From the NCBI GenBank assembly GCA_934725735.1, contig CAKVCP010000096.1, positions 1 through 8,590 of the forward strand: 8,590 nt of DNA. Direction: 5' to 3'. Positions 1 through 5,322 of the stretch are shown here, piece after piece. The position numbers and the translations under genes are program-made. This DNA is from an uncultured Thermoguttaceae bacterium. Lineage in GTDB: Bacteria > Planctomycetota > Planctomycetia > Pirellulales > Thermoguttaceae. Position 1 is the first letter of the stretch. Every line of letters begins with the position of its first letter. Below the pieces are notes generated by a model. That model had not been told where the DNA came from. It was given only the letters and a program-made list of their open reading frames with translations, and did not search any database.

Positions 1-727
1 CGCGCGTCGGATCGATCGTGGCGTATTTGCGCCCCCAGAAATAGACGTCGGTCATAACGAGATTGAGCCGCGCCGCGACTCCCGGCTCTTTGCTTTCGAG
101 AAGCTGGATATTGCGCTTCGTGACGCGCGCGGTCGGGAAATGAATCTCGAACAACGTCGCCGACGCGGCGCCTCGACTGATCGCCTCAAAGGCTAGCGCG
201 CCAGTGCCGGTAAAGAGATCGACGACGTGCTTTCCCTTAGCGGCTTCGCCGAGGAGGTTGAAGATCGCTTCGCGCACGCGCTCCTTCATCGGGCGAACGC
301 GACGATCCCCGCCGTATTCGAGCTTCGTTCCGCGCAAACGTCCGCCGATAACGCGCAGGCCGACGGAATCCCCGCGAGTTCCCGGCTCGCTCCCGACGTT
401 CTTATTGCGCTTGGAGCGTTCCCTTCGCGGCTCCTTCTCTTCGGGTCGCGCTTCGATCCATCGCTCGTCCCCCTTTTTGTGGCGCGAGGCGCGGCGGCGT
501 TCTTTGAAATTCTCCGACCCCTTGTTCCAGAGATCGGCGTCGGGGCCCCCCTGCGCGTCGTAGTAAGTCGCGGAGTCGTCGGAATTTCGGGTCTTCTCCC
601 CTGGTTTGCCATAGCGCTTGTAAATATCCGCGCTCGAAACGTAGGGAGAGATCGTCTTCTCTTCAGAACCGTCGTACAGGCCGCCGATATCCTCGTGTCG
701 AATCTGATGGAACTTTGATTTTTTCAC
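1..727 (-). CDS. rsmD: 16S rRNA (guanine(966)-N2)-methyltransferase RsmD, C-terminus cut by window edge
   Basis: RsmD uses S-adenosylmethionine to methylate a guanine (G966 in E. coli numbering) of 16S rRNA during small-subunit assembly in the cytoplasm. Reading the minus strand from 727 gives 242 open codons running off the left edge. Residues 124-160 match the RsmD start (LRVIGGRLRGTKLE, then RPMKERVREAIFNLLGE). The SAM-binding motif I is DLFTGTGALAFEA at 170-182, followed by FEIHFPTARVTKRNI. The catalytic (D/N)PP(Y/F) motif would lie beyond the edge. I chose the GTG start at 725-727 because an in-frame TAG lies four codons upstream, an AGGAAG ribosome-binding site sits just before it, and no other start precedes the conserved core. 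Residues 1-123 are a charged, low-complexity extension rich in R, K, E, D, G and S, which typical bacterial RsmD proteins lack. The gene is divergent from the isomerase gene at 970. Confidence 0.88.
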   Translation of the reverse strand, partial: MKKSKFHQIRHEDIGGLYDGSEEKTISPYVSSADIYKRYGKPGEKTRNSDDSATYYDAQGGPDADLWNKGSENFKERRRASRHKKGDERWIEARPEEKEPRRERSKRNKNVGSEPGTRGDSVGLRVIGGRLRGTKLEYGGDRRVRPMKERVREAIFNLLGEAAKGKHVVDLFTGTGALAFEAISRGAASATLFEIHFPTARVTKRNIQLLESKEPGVAARLNLVMTDVYFWGRKYATIDPTR

Positions 728-766
728 GGATTCTTCCTATTTTAATGACTCCAAGACGTAGCCGAC

Positions 767-795
767 TTGAAAGCTAGCCCGTCGTTTTGTATAAT
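767..795 (+). promoter_or_regulatory. Sigma70-type promoter for the isomerase operon
   Basis: TTGAAA at 767-772 and TATAAT at 790-795 are separated by exactly 17 bases, matching the housekeeping consensus at 11 of 12 positions. Transcription would begin near 802 and leave a leader of about 168 nt before the ATG at 970. I see no strong fold or uORF in the leader. The rest of this 242-bp divergent gap shows no convincing promoter for rsmD on the minus strand. Confidence 0.7.
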
Positions 796-969
796 GATCG
801 CGCGACCTTGTAAGCACGAAAGCTTGTCGCCGCTCAAGGCGAATGGACGACTTTCGAGCCGTTCCCATTCTGATTTTATCCCAAAATTCCCCGCGCGCCA
901 GACGCCCTAGGCTTCGCGTGGCAAAAATGCCCGACGTCCGCGTCTTGCGCCCATTGTGAAAGCGTACGA

Positions 970-2154
970 ATGAAAAAGCTACTTCTTCTCGCCGCGCTCG
1001 CCTGTTCGACCTTTGCCGTCGGCGGCGCGCTCCACGCTCAGGACGCCGAGGCGCCCGCCGAACAGGCCCAAACCCAAGCGGCGAATCGCGAAGACACTCC
1101 CGAGTACAAAGCCTTTGCCGACGAAATGGTGAAGTATAAGGACGCGCTCAAGAAGCTGCGCGGCCTCAAAGAAGCGTATCAGACCGCTTCCCCGGAAGAA
1201 AAAGACCGCATTATCTCGGAATTCACCCCCCTCGTCGACGCGACGACGCAGCAGCAGAAAGGTCTCGTCCCCCTCGCGATCGCCGCGTATACGTCCGTCG
1301 AAGGCCAGAACTCCGAATTGCGCGCTTTCCTTTGCGCGATGCTCCAGTGGCTGACCTACGAACGCGAAAATTATGAAGCCGCGTACGAGATCGCGAAAGT
1401 CGTCATGCAGTATCCCCTTCCCGAAACGAACGGCGATCTCCTTTACGGTTTCGCCGCGTTCGCCGCGTTTGCGACGATGAATCTCGACGACGCCAAGGCG
1501 TGGTATAAGATCGCCAAGGACAAGAAAGTCGTCGGCAAATGCGACCCCGAAGACAAGATGCACCTCGCCTACAACCTTGAAGTCACGCTCCCCGAATATG
1601 AAGAGCTTTGGCCCAAGGAGCAGGAAATCCGCGCGAAGGAAGCCGCCGCGGACAATCTCCCGCGCGTTCTCCTTCACACCACGAAGGGGGATATCACGAT
1701 CGAACTCTTCAAGAACGAAGCGCCGACCGCCGTGAACAACTTCCTCTCCCTCGTCCAGAAGGGCTTCTACACCGACGTGCCTTTCCACCGCGTTCTCCCC
1801 TTCTTCATGGCGCAAGGGGGCGACCCGACGGGCACCGGCGCGGGCGGGCCGGGATACTGCATCAAGTGCGAATGTTATAGACCCGACGCGCGCAGCCACT
1901 TCCGCGGCTCCCTCTCCATGGCGCACGCCGGACCCAACACCGGCGGTTCGCAGTTCTTCATGAACTTCGTCCCCACGCCTTTCTTGAACAAGAAACACAC
2001 CGTCTTCGGTCGAATCATCGACGGTATGGACGTCCTCTCCGACATTCAGCGCATCGATCCCGAACAGGAAACGGACGTCGCGCCCGACAAGATCCTCGAA
2101 GCGAAGATCCTCCGCGGCGAACCCGAAGAGTTCGAAAAACTCCCCGCGCGTTGA
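970..2154 (+). CDS. Secreted cyclophilin-type peptidyl-prolyl cis-trans isomerase with N-terminal helical domain
   Basis: The enzyme should catalyse cis-trans isomerisation of Xaa-Pro bonds in exported proteins. Residues 1-23 form a signal peptide (MKK, hydrophobic core, ALHA before Gln24), so the protein is probably periplasmic. Residues about 43-228 are charged, Ala-rich and probably helical (for example YEAAYEIAKVV and DDAKAWYKIAK), resembling degenerate TPR-type repeats. Residues 232-385 are a full cyclophilin domain with the catalytic residues in place: R274 in FHRV, F279/M280/Q282 in FFMAQGGD, MAHAGPNTGGSQFFM, and H343 in NKKHTVFG. The position of the cyclosporin-contact Trp of human CypA is F338, as in bacterial PpiA-type enzymes. 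A CxxCxC cluster (C297, C300, C302) lies in the loop after GGPGY. The start lacks a clear Shine-Dalgarno site (only GAAAG nearby), but the signal peptide fixes it. The next gene follows after 40 nt. Confidence 0.92.
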   Translation: MKKLLLLAALACSTFAVGGALHAQDAEAPAEQAQTQAANREDTPEYKAFADEMVKYKDALKKLRGLKEAYQTASPEEKDRIISEFTPLVDATTQQQKGLVPLAIAAYTSVEGQNSELRAFLCAMLQWLTYERENYEAAYEIAKVVMQYPLPETNGDLLYGFAAFAAFATMNLDDAKAWYKIAKDKKVVGKCDPEDKMHLAYNLEVTLPEYEELWPKEQEIRAKEAAADNLPRVLLHTTKGDITIELFKNEAPTAVNNFLSLVQKGFYTDVPFHRVLPFFMAQGGDPTGTGAGGPGYCIKCECYRPDARSHFRGSLSMAHAGPNTGGSQFFMNFVPTPFLNKKHTVFGRIIDGMDVLSDIQRIDPEQETDVAPDKILEAKILRGEPEEFEKLPAR

Positions 2155-2178
2155 TCGCCGCGTCTCGTTCTTTTAAGC

Positions 2179-2197
2179 TGGGAGGGCAAGACCGTTG
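2179..2197 (+). promoter_or_regulatory. Shine-Dalgarno site supporting a TTG start
   Basis: A strong purine run GGGAGGG (2180-2186) lies 8 nt before the TTG at 2195-2197. An in-frame TAA at 2174-2176 rules out any earlier start, and the next in-frame ATG (codon 32) would remove the conserved N-terminal motif. The TTG start is therefore well supported. Confidence 0.75.
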
Positions 2198-2731
2198 GAA
2201 AAGAATCGATACGAAATCGCTTTCGAAAAGTATCTTCGCGCGATTCGCCGTCCCTTTCTCTCGAATCGCCAAGAGCGTCGACTCCTGATGGAGGACGGTT
2301 CGACACTCAAGAACTTCGACGATCTGGTTCAACATTCGAACGGCGAAAACTGGATCGTCGACGTCAAAGGTCGGCGTTTCCCCAGCGGGATTCGCTCTCG
2401 CCGCTATTGGAAGAACTGGACGACGCGCGACGACCTTTTCGGCCTCATGCGCTGGGAAGAGATTCTCGGCGCGGGGGGCGAAGCGTACCGTAATAAATCG
2501 GCGTTTGTCTTCGCGTACGAGATCGTCGGCGAGCGCTCTCCCCTTCCGGAATCGCGTCTCTTCCACGACCGCGGGCTCCGCTTCGCGTTCTTCGCCGTCC
2601 CGGTGAGAACGTACATGGCGGAAGCGCGTTTGATCTCCCCTCGATGGGATACCTTCGAGACGCCGACGTCGCGCTTTCGCGAAATCGCGCGTCCCGTCGA
2701 CGAGTTCTTCGTCGCCCCCGCTTTCCTTTGA
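2195..2731 (+). CDS. HYExAFE-type protein of unknown function, possible PD-(D/E)XK nuclease fold
   Basis: This 178-residue protein resembles the planctomycete group annotated as HYExAFE family, named after a motif near the N-terminus. Here the motif reads NRYEIAFE at 4-11, with Arg in place of His. No function is established for the family as far as I know. Other features are KNFDDLV at 39-45, WIVDVKGRRFP at 53-63, and WKNWTTRDDL then RWEEILG at 72-92. The order D42/D43, then D56-V-K58 at the end of a predicted strand, is like the D...(D/E)xK catalytic core of PD-(D/E)XK nucleases, with E7/E11 as a possible helical acid. That structural reading is inference. No signal peptide or membrane segment is visible, so it is probably cytoplasmic. 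It is co-directional with the exported isomerase 40 nt upstream, probably shares its promoter, and is followed by a terminator. Confidence 0.75.
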   Translation: MEKNRYEIAFEKYLRAIRRPFLSNRQERRLLMEDGSTLKNFDDLVQHSNGENWIVDVKGRRFPSGIRSRRYWKNWTTRDDLFGLMRWEEILGAGGEAYRNKSAFVFAYEIVGERSPLPESRLFHDRGLRFAFFAVPVRTYMAEARLISPRWDTFETPTSRFREIARPVDEFFVAPAFL

Positions 2732-2757
2732 CGCGACTCTCCTAACGTTATTCGCAA

Positions 2758-2787
2758 GCTCGGCGCCTAACGACGCCGGGCTTTTTT
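2758..2787 (+). terminator. Rho-independent terminator of the isomerase/HYExAFE operon
   Basis: An 8-bp GC-rich stem pairs 2758-2765 (GCTCGGCG) with 2774-2781 (CGCCGGGC), including one G-T pair. The loop has 8 nt and is followed by six T. It lies 27 nt after the stop codon. Confidence 0.85.
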
Positions 2788-2807
2788 ATTGGGCGCGCGA
2801 CGTTTCA

Positions 2808-2848
2808 TTAAAAGAAAAAGGCCCGCATTCTAGCAGAACGCAGGCCTT
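2808..2848 (-). terminator. Rho-independent terminator of the lipoprotein A/DUF1559 A operon
   Basis: Read on the minus strand, a 13-bp stem with two wobble pairs (AAGGCCTGCGTTC with GAATGCGGGCCTT) and a 5-nt loop is followed by TTTTTCTTTT. The mismatches become G-U pairs only on the minus strand, which fixes the orientation. It lies 32 nt after the DUF1559 A stop and faces the plus-strand terminator at 2758-2787. Confidence 0.85.
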
Positions 2849-2880
2849 CTTGATTTTAAACGCGTATTGTCGCGAGGGAA

Positions 2881-3852
2881 TTAGAGGGATTCGGTCTCGC
2901 CGCCGTCGCCGGTAGACATGGCGCGCCATGTTTCGAGGTCGATCGTATTGCTGACGAAACGGACGGAGCCGTCGAGCATCGACGCGTTGACGCCGCCGGA
3001 ATGGTCGCTACGCGCGGGATAGCACGCGGCGCCCCATCGAGCGCCGTTGACCTCGCCGTGGCACGGCATCGGCGGACGGAACTGGTTTTCGTCCCAAGGA
3101 GCGCGACCGTAGTCGACGGAATAGGTCGTGTTCGGGCCTAAATAGGTCGTGAAGCCCGCGCCGTTGCTGTACATCGGCGTGCCGTAGTTCCCTTGGTAGG
3201 AGTCGAGCTTGTTGATCTGGAGTTCCGACATGCACAGAGTGTTGGACGTGCCGTCGGTGCATAGCGCCATGCTAACGGCTTCGTTGAACTTAAAGGGAGC
3301 GCGATGCGCCTTATAGGAACCGCGACCGTCCCAGTTGTTGACGTCGTCGTTATGGAAGTTCGAGTTGCCGAGGTTGACGAAATAACAGGTTCGACGAATA
3401 CACCACGAGGCGTTCCCCGTTTCCGCGATCACTTCGGGCTGAGTCGGACACTGATGCGCGGGGATGAGAGCCCTACGATACTCTTCGTTGATTCCGGAGC
3501 CAAGCTGAGTTTTGAAGTCGATATCCGCATAAAGCGCGGCTTGTTCGATATACGGAAGAGTGCGCGCATGCCACGAATAGGTGTCGGACAAGTTGGCGTC
3601 GTAAACGCCGCCGGCGTTCGTGCAACCGATCTGCATACCGATCGGGAGACGGCTCTGGTTGGCGTCGCCGTACATCTGACACGCGAGGGTCAACTGCTTG
3701 AGGTTATTAGTGCATTGCATACGGCGAGCGGCTTCGCGCGCGGCCTGAACCGCAGGCAGAAGCAAGCCGATCAAAATACCGATAATCGCGATCACGACAA
3801 GGAGCTCGACAAGCGTAAAACCGCGACGTTGGGCGTGTGGGTTAAAAGTCAT
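2881..3852 (-). CDS. DUF1559 pseudopilin-like protein, copy A
   Basis: DUF1559 proteins are a large planctomycete family of type IV pilin-like envelope proteins with unknown roles. The prepilin signal is visible: basic RRG at 9-11, predicted cleavage after G11, mature FTLVE with Glu at +5, and a hydrophobic helix to about residue 34. Then come VQAAREAARRMQCTNNLKQL and a globular domain with many Cys, Gly and Asn. The C-terminal H-x9-DG motif runs from H284 to D294-G295 (HSGGVNASMLDGS). The 323-residue length is usual for the family. A GAGAAGG site 10 nt upstream supports the ATG at 3850-3852. The gene follows lipoprotein A by 35 nt in one operon and is followed by its own terminator. It is about 87% identical by eye to copy B (5323-6294). 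Divergence is concentrated in residues 60-95, 168-195 and 265-280, with the long block between the last two unchanged. Family assignment is firm, function is not. Confidence 0.95.
   Translation of the reverse strand: MTFNPHAQRRGFTLVELLVVIAIIGILIGLLLPAVQAAREAARRMQCTNNLKQLTLACQMYGDANQSRLPIGMQIGCTNAGGVYDANLSDTYSWHARTLPYIEQAALYADIDFKTQLGSGINEEYRRALIPAHQCPTQPEVIAETGNASWCIRRTCYFVNLGNSNFHNDDVNNWDGRGSYKAHRAPFKFNEAVSMALCTDGTSNTLCMSELQINKLDSYQGNYGTPMYSNGAGFTTYLGPNTTYSVDYGRAPWDENQFRPPMPCHGEVNGARWGAACYPARSDHSGGVNASMLDGSVRFVSNTIDLETWRAMSTGDGGETESL
3059..3246. repeat. 188-bp block nearly identical to 5495-5682 (DUF1559 paralogue core)
   Basis: Direct comparison with 5495-5682 (constant offset 2436) shows only seven base differences that I can count. 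The flanking parts of the two genes are clearly more diverged. This is a dispersed direct repeat inside paralogous genes, not a mobile element. Confidence 0.8.
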
Positions 3853-3887
3853 CGTTATAAAACCTTCTCAATTATCTAAAAAGAAAT

Positions 3888-4316
3888 TCATTCTTCCGAA
3901 TCGGTTCGAAGATCAAAAGTCGCCTTATTCTTGCCTTTGACGACGGTGAACTTCAATTCGGAACGATCATTGTATTTCTCGGGGACGAGCTCTACGGTGC
4001 GTTCGGTAACGTTATGGGCGACTTCGTCGGGGGTGGGATTCTCGATCGGAACCTTCTTCTGGCTACGGATATTCACAAGCATCTCGCCTTCGGAAGCGCG
4101 AATCTTAAACTCGCCGTTGAGAATCTTGCCGCCGACCGCCGTGCCGGGCTGACCAACCATCGGGCCCATGCCGATCGACCCTTCTGCGAGGGGCTGACCG
4201 TCCAAAGTCACCGTGCCTTCAACCGGGCACAGACCGTCGTCGGGCTGGCAACCGGCAAAGGACACGACGCCCAAGAGAGCCGCCAATGCGCAGAACGTTT
4301 TCATCGTCTTTATCAT
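3888..4316 (-). CDS. Small planctomycete lipoprotein, copy A
   Basis: This 142-residue protein has a lipoprotein signal peptide: MIKTMK, a hydrophobic stretch, and FAGC with the lipidated Cys at 23. Phe at the -3 position of the lipobox is slightly unusual. The mature part starts QPDDGLCPVEGTVTLDGQPL, the opening common in planctomycete lipoproteins with a predicted carboxypeptidase-regulatory or transthyretin-like beta-sandwich. It continues with a Gly-rich strand region and a basic C-terminal half ending in charged residues. No catalytic motif is visible, so a binding or structural role at the envelope is an inference. AAGGA seven nt before the ATG at 4314-4316 supports this start over the internal ATG four codons later. 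It is the first gene of an operon with DUF1559 A and about 88% identical by eye to copy B at 4707-5138. Confidence 0.85.
   Translation of the reverse strand: MIKTMKTFCALAALLGVVSFAGCQPDDGLCPVEGTVTLDGQPLAEGSIGMGPMVGQPGTAVGGKILNGEFKIRASEGEMLVNIRSQKKVPIENPTPDEVAHNVTERTVELVPEKYNDRSELKFTVVKGKNKATFDLRTDSEE
3994..4076. repeat. 83-bp block identical to 4816-4898 (lipoprotein paralogue core)
   Basis: The stretch matches 4816-4898 without a difference (offset 822), while bases on either side differ, including synonymous ones. It lies inside the lipoprotein paralogues and points to recent duplication or gene conversion. Confidence 0.82.
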
Positions 4317-4386
4317 TTAATCGTCCTTATAACCTTATAATATTCAAAAAATAGAGAAAAATCGACGGATTTTCCCTGAGTTTACC

Positions 4387-4416
4387 ATTATAGTTTTTTT
4401 TTTAGAAAATCGTCAA
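4387..4416 (-). promoter_or_regulatory. Promoter of the lipoprotein A/DUF1559 A operon
   Basis: On the minus strand, TTGACG (4411-4416) and a perfect TATAAT (4387-4392) are separated by 18 bases, including a run of A next to the -10 box. Transcription would start near 4380 and give a leader of about 64 nt. This makes copy A independent of the upstream lipoprotein B transcript. Confidence 0.72.
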
Positions 4417-4706
4417 CTCCACCATGGCGTCAATTTTCTCCCAATGGATACAATCGTGGAGAAATTACTCTTGAGAAAGGCGGAATTGACGTCTCGCTAA
4501 ACCACTGAAGAATCTATACTTCCAGTTCTTAATCGTCTCTAGTCGAGTTTGACGCCTTTAGGGAAAATCGCAAAGAAAAAATTCCCGCGTATAGACAGAA
4601 TAGGCGATTAACGCATGGAAGAGCGATCGAGAAAGGGGGGCAGGAATAGCAAGGGCGTCTTCGAATGGGAACGCGCCTTGCTATTACGCGCTAATAGTCG
4701 AGCAAC
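4417..4706 (-). other. Non-coding region between the two lipoprotein genes, rich in inverted repeats
   Basis: I see no credible gene in this part of the 390-bp gap. It holds two kinds of structure. Next to the copy A promoter are related arms: CGTCAATT at 4428-4435 facing AATTGACG at 4484-4491, a further TTGACGCC at 4549-4556, and AATTTTCTCC at 4432-4441 facing GGAGAAATT at 4458-4466. Just after the lipoprotein B stop are two overlapping hairpins (4645-4685 and 4681-4697). The remainder (about 4500-4640) is AT-rich with nothing I can name. Confidence 0.5.
4645..4685 (-). terminator. Long hairpin downstream of lipoprotein B, possible terminator without a U-tract
   Basis: AATAGCAAGG (4645-4654) pairs perfectly with CCTTGCTATT (4676-4685), and GCGT (4655-4658) continues with ACGC (4671-4674) after one bulged base, around a 12-nt loop. 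It starts 22 nt after the lipoprotein B stop. No T-run follows on the minus strand (only CCTGCCCCCCTTTC), so it may be a weak terminator, a pause site or a 3'-end stabilising stem. Confidence 0.45.
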
Positions 4707-5138
4707 TCACTCTTCCGCAGAATCGGAGACGAGATCGAAGGTCGCTTTATTCTTTCCTTTGACGACGGTGAACTTGAGTTCGGAACGGTCGTTATATTTC
4801 GCGGGAACGAGTTCCACGGTGCGTTCGGTAACGTTATGGGCGACTTCGTCGGGGGTGGGATTCTCGATCGGAACCTTCTTCTGGCTACGGATATTCACGA
4901 GCATCTCTCCCTCGGAGGCGCGGAGCGTAAACGTTCCGTTAATAATCTTTCCGCCGACCGCCGTGCCGGGCTGACCGACCATCGGGCCCATGCCGATCGA
5001 TCCCTCTTCGAGGGGCTGACCGTCCAAAGTTACCGTGCCTTCCACGGGACACAAACCGTCGTCGGGTTGGCAACCGGCAAAGCAAGCGACGCAGAAGAGC
5101 GCCGCGACGGCGCAAAGCGCTTTCATCGTTTTCATCAT
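4707..5138 (-). CDS. Small planctomycete lipoprotein, copy B
   Basis: This is a paralogue of the lipoprotein at 3888-4316. From the ATG at 5136-5138 it has 143 residues: MMKTMK, a hydrophobic stretch unusually rich in Cys (C9, C16, C19), and FAGC with the lipidated Cys at 23. The same QPDDGLCPVEGTVTLDGQPL opening and basic C-terminal half follow. The reading frame could extend to an ATG at 5145-5147, but that codon overlaps the Shine-Dalgarno AAAGGA (5147-5152). The start at 5138 gives an ideal 8-nt spacing and aligns residue for residue with copy A. Unlike copy A, this gene follows its DUF1559 partner, with an intervening terminator and its own promoter, so it is probably transcribed alone. 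A short hairpin sits in its leader. Its function is unknown; by inference it acts at the envelope. Confidence 0.84.
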   Translation of the reverse strand: MMKTMKALCAVAALFCVACFAGCQPDDGLCPVEGTVTLDGQPLEEGSIGMGPMVGQPGTAVGGKIINGTFTLRASEGEMLVNIRSQKKVPIENPTPDEVAHNVTERTVELVPAKYNDRSELKFTVVKGKNKATFDLVSDSAEE

Positions 5139-5164
5139 TGAAGTCATCCTTTATAAGATTAAAG

Positions 5165-5191
5165 GCTCGCTACATTCAGGCGTAGCCGAGC
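5165..5191 (-). promoter_or_regulatory. Hairpin in the lipoprotein B leader
   Basis: GCTCGCTAC (5165-5173) pairs with GTAGCCGAGC (5182-5191) with one bulged base and an 8-nt loop. It lies between the predicted transcription start and the Shine-Dalgarno site, 12 nt upstream of the latter. It could stabilise the mRNA or influence translation; that role is inference. Confidence 0.4.
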
Positions 5192-5201
5192 GATCACATT
5201 C

Positions 5202-5230
5202 AGTAAAGAAGGGGGCGAAAGGGTTGTCAA
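5202..5230 (-). promoter_or_regulatory. Candidate promoter of lipoprotein B
   Basis: On the minus strand a perfect TTGACA (5225-5230) is followed after 17 bases by TTTACT (5202-5207), a four-of-six -10 box. It lies between the DUF1559 B terminator and the lipoprotein B start, where a promoter is needed, and would give a leader of roughly 55 nt. Confidence 0.6.
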
Positions 5231-5268
5231 GCTATCCCCGCATTCTCTCAGAAAGTTCGGATCGAAGT

Positions 5269-5300
5269 AAAAAAGGGTCTAAAGGGACTCCTTAGACCCT
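5269..5300 (-). terminator. Rho-independent terminator of DUF1559 B
   Basis: On the minus strand, AGGGTCTAAGG and CCTTTAGACCCT form a stem of 11 pairs with one bulge around a 4-nt loop, followed by a run of six T. It starts 22 nt after the DUF1559 B stop and separates that gene from lipoprotein B. Confidence 0.87.
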
Positions 5301-5322
5301 ATACAACGCTAAGAGCTAACGC

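Noticed and set aside
204..718. Open frames on both strands across the left end (204-563 plus, 227-718 plus, 286-612 minus)
   Set aside because: They give Arg/Ser-rich or featureless proteins and overlap the RsmD frame, which has family motifs, a ribosome-binding site and runs through the whole region.
728..800. Minus-strand promoter for rsmD
   Set aside because: TATACA- and TTAAAAT-like boxes exist but none has a -35 partner at proper spacing.
979..1998. 339-codon open frame antisense to the isomerase gene
   Set aside because: It mirrors a strongly biased GC-rich coding frame, gives an Arg/Gly/Val-rich protein without recognisable motifs, and the opposite strand encodes a clear cyclophilin.
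4615..4974. Plus-strand open frame over lipoprotein B, with similar frames over lipoprotein A
   Set aside because: Antisense shadow of the lipoprotein gene, which has a signal peptide, lipobox and ribosome-binding site on the minus strand.
5139..5147. Upstream ATG at 5145-5147 as the lipoprotein B start
   Set aside because: It overlaps the Shine-Dalgarno sequence itself; the ATG at 5136-5138 has proper spacing and aligns exactly with copy A.
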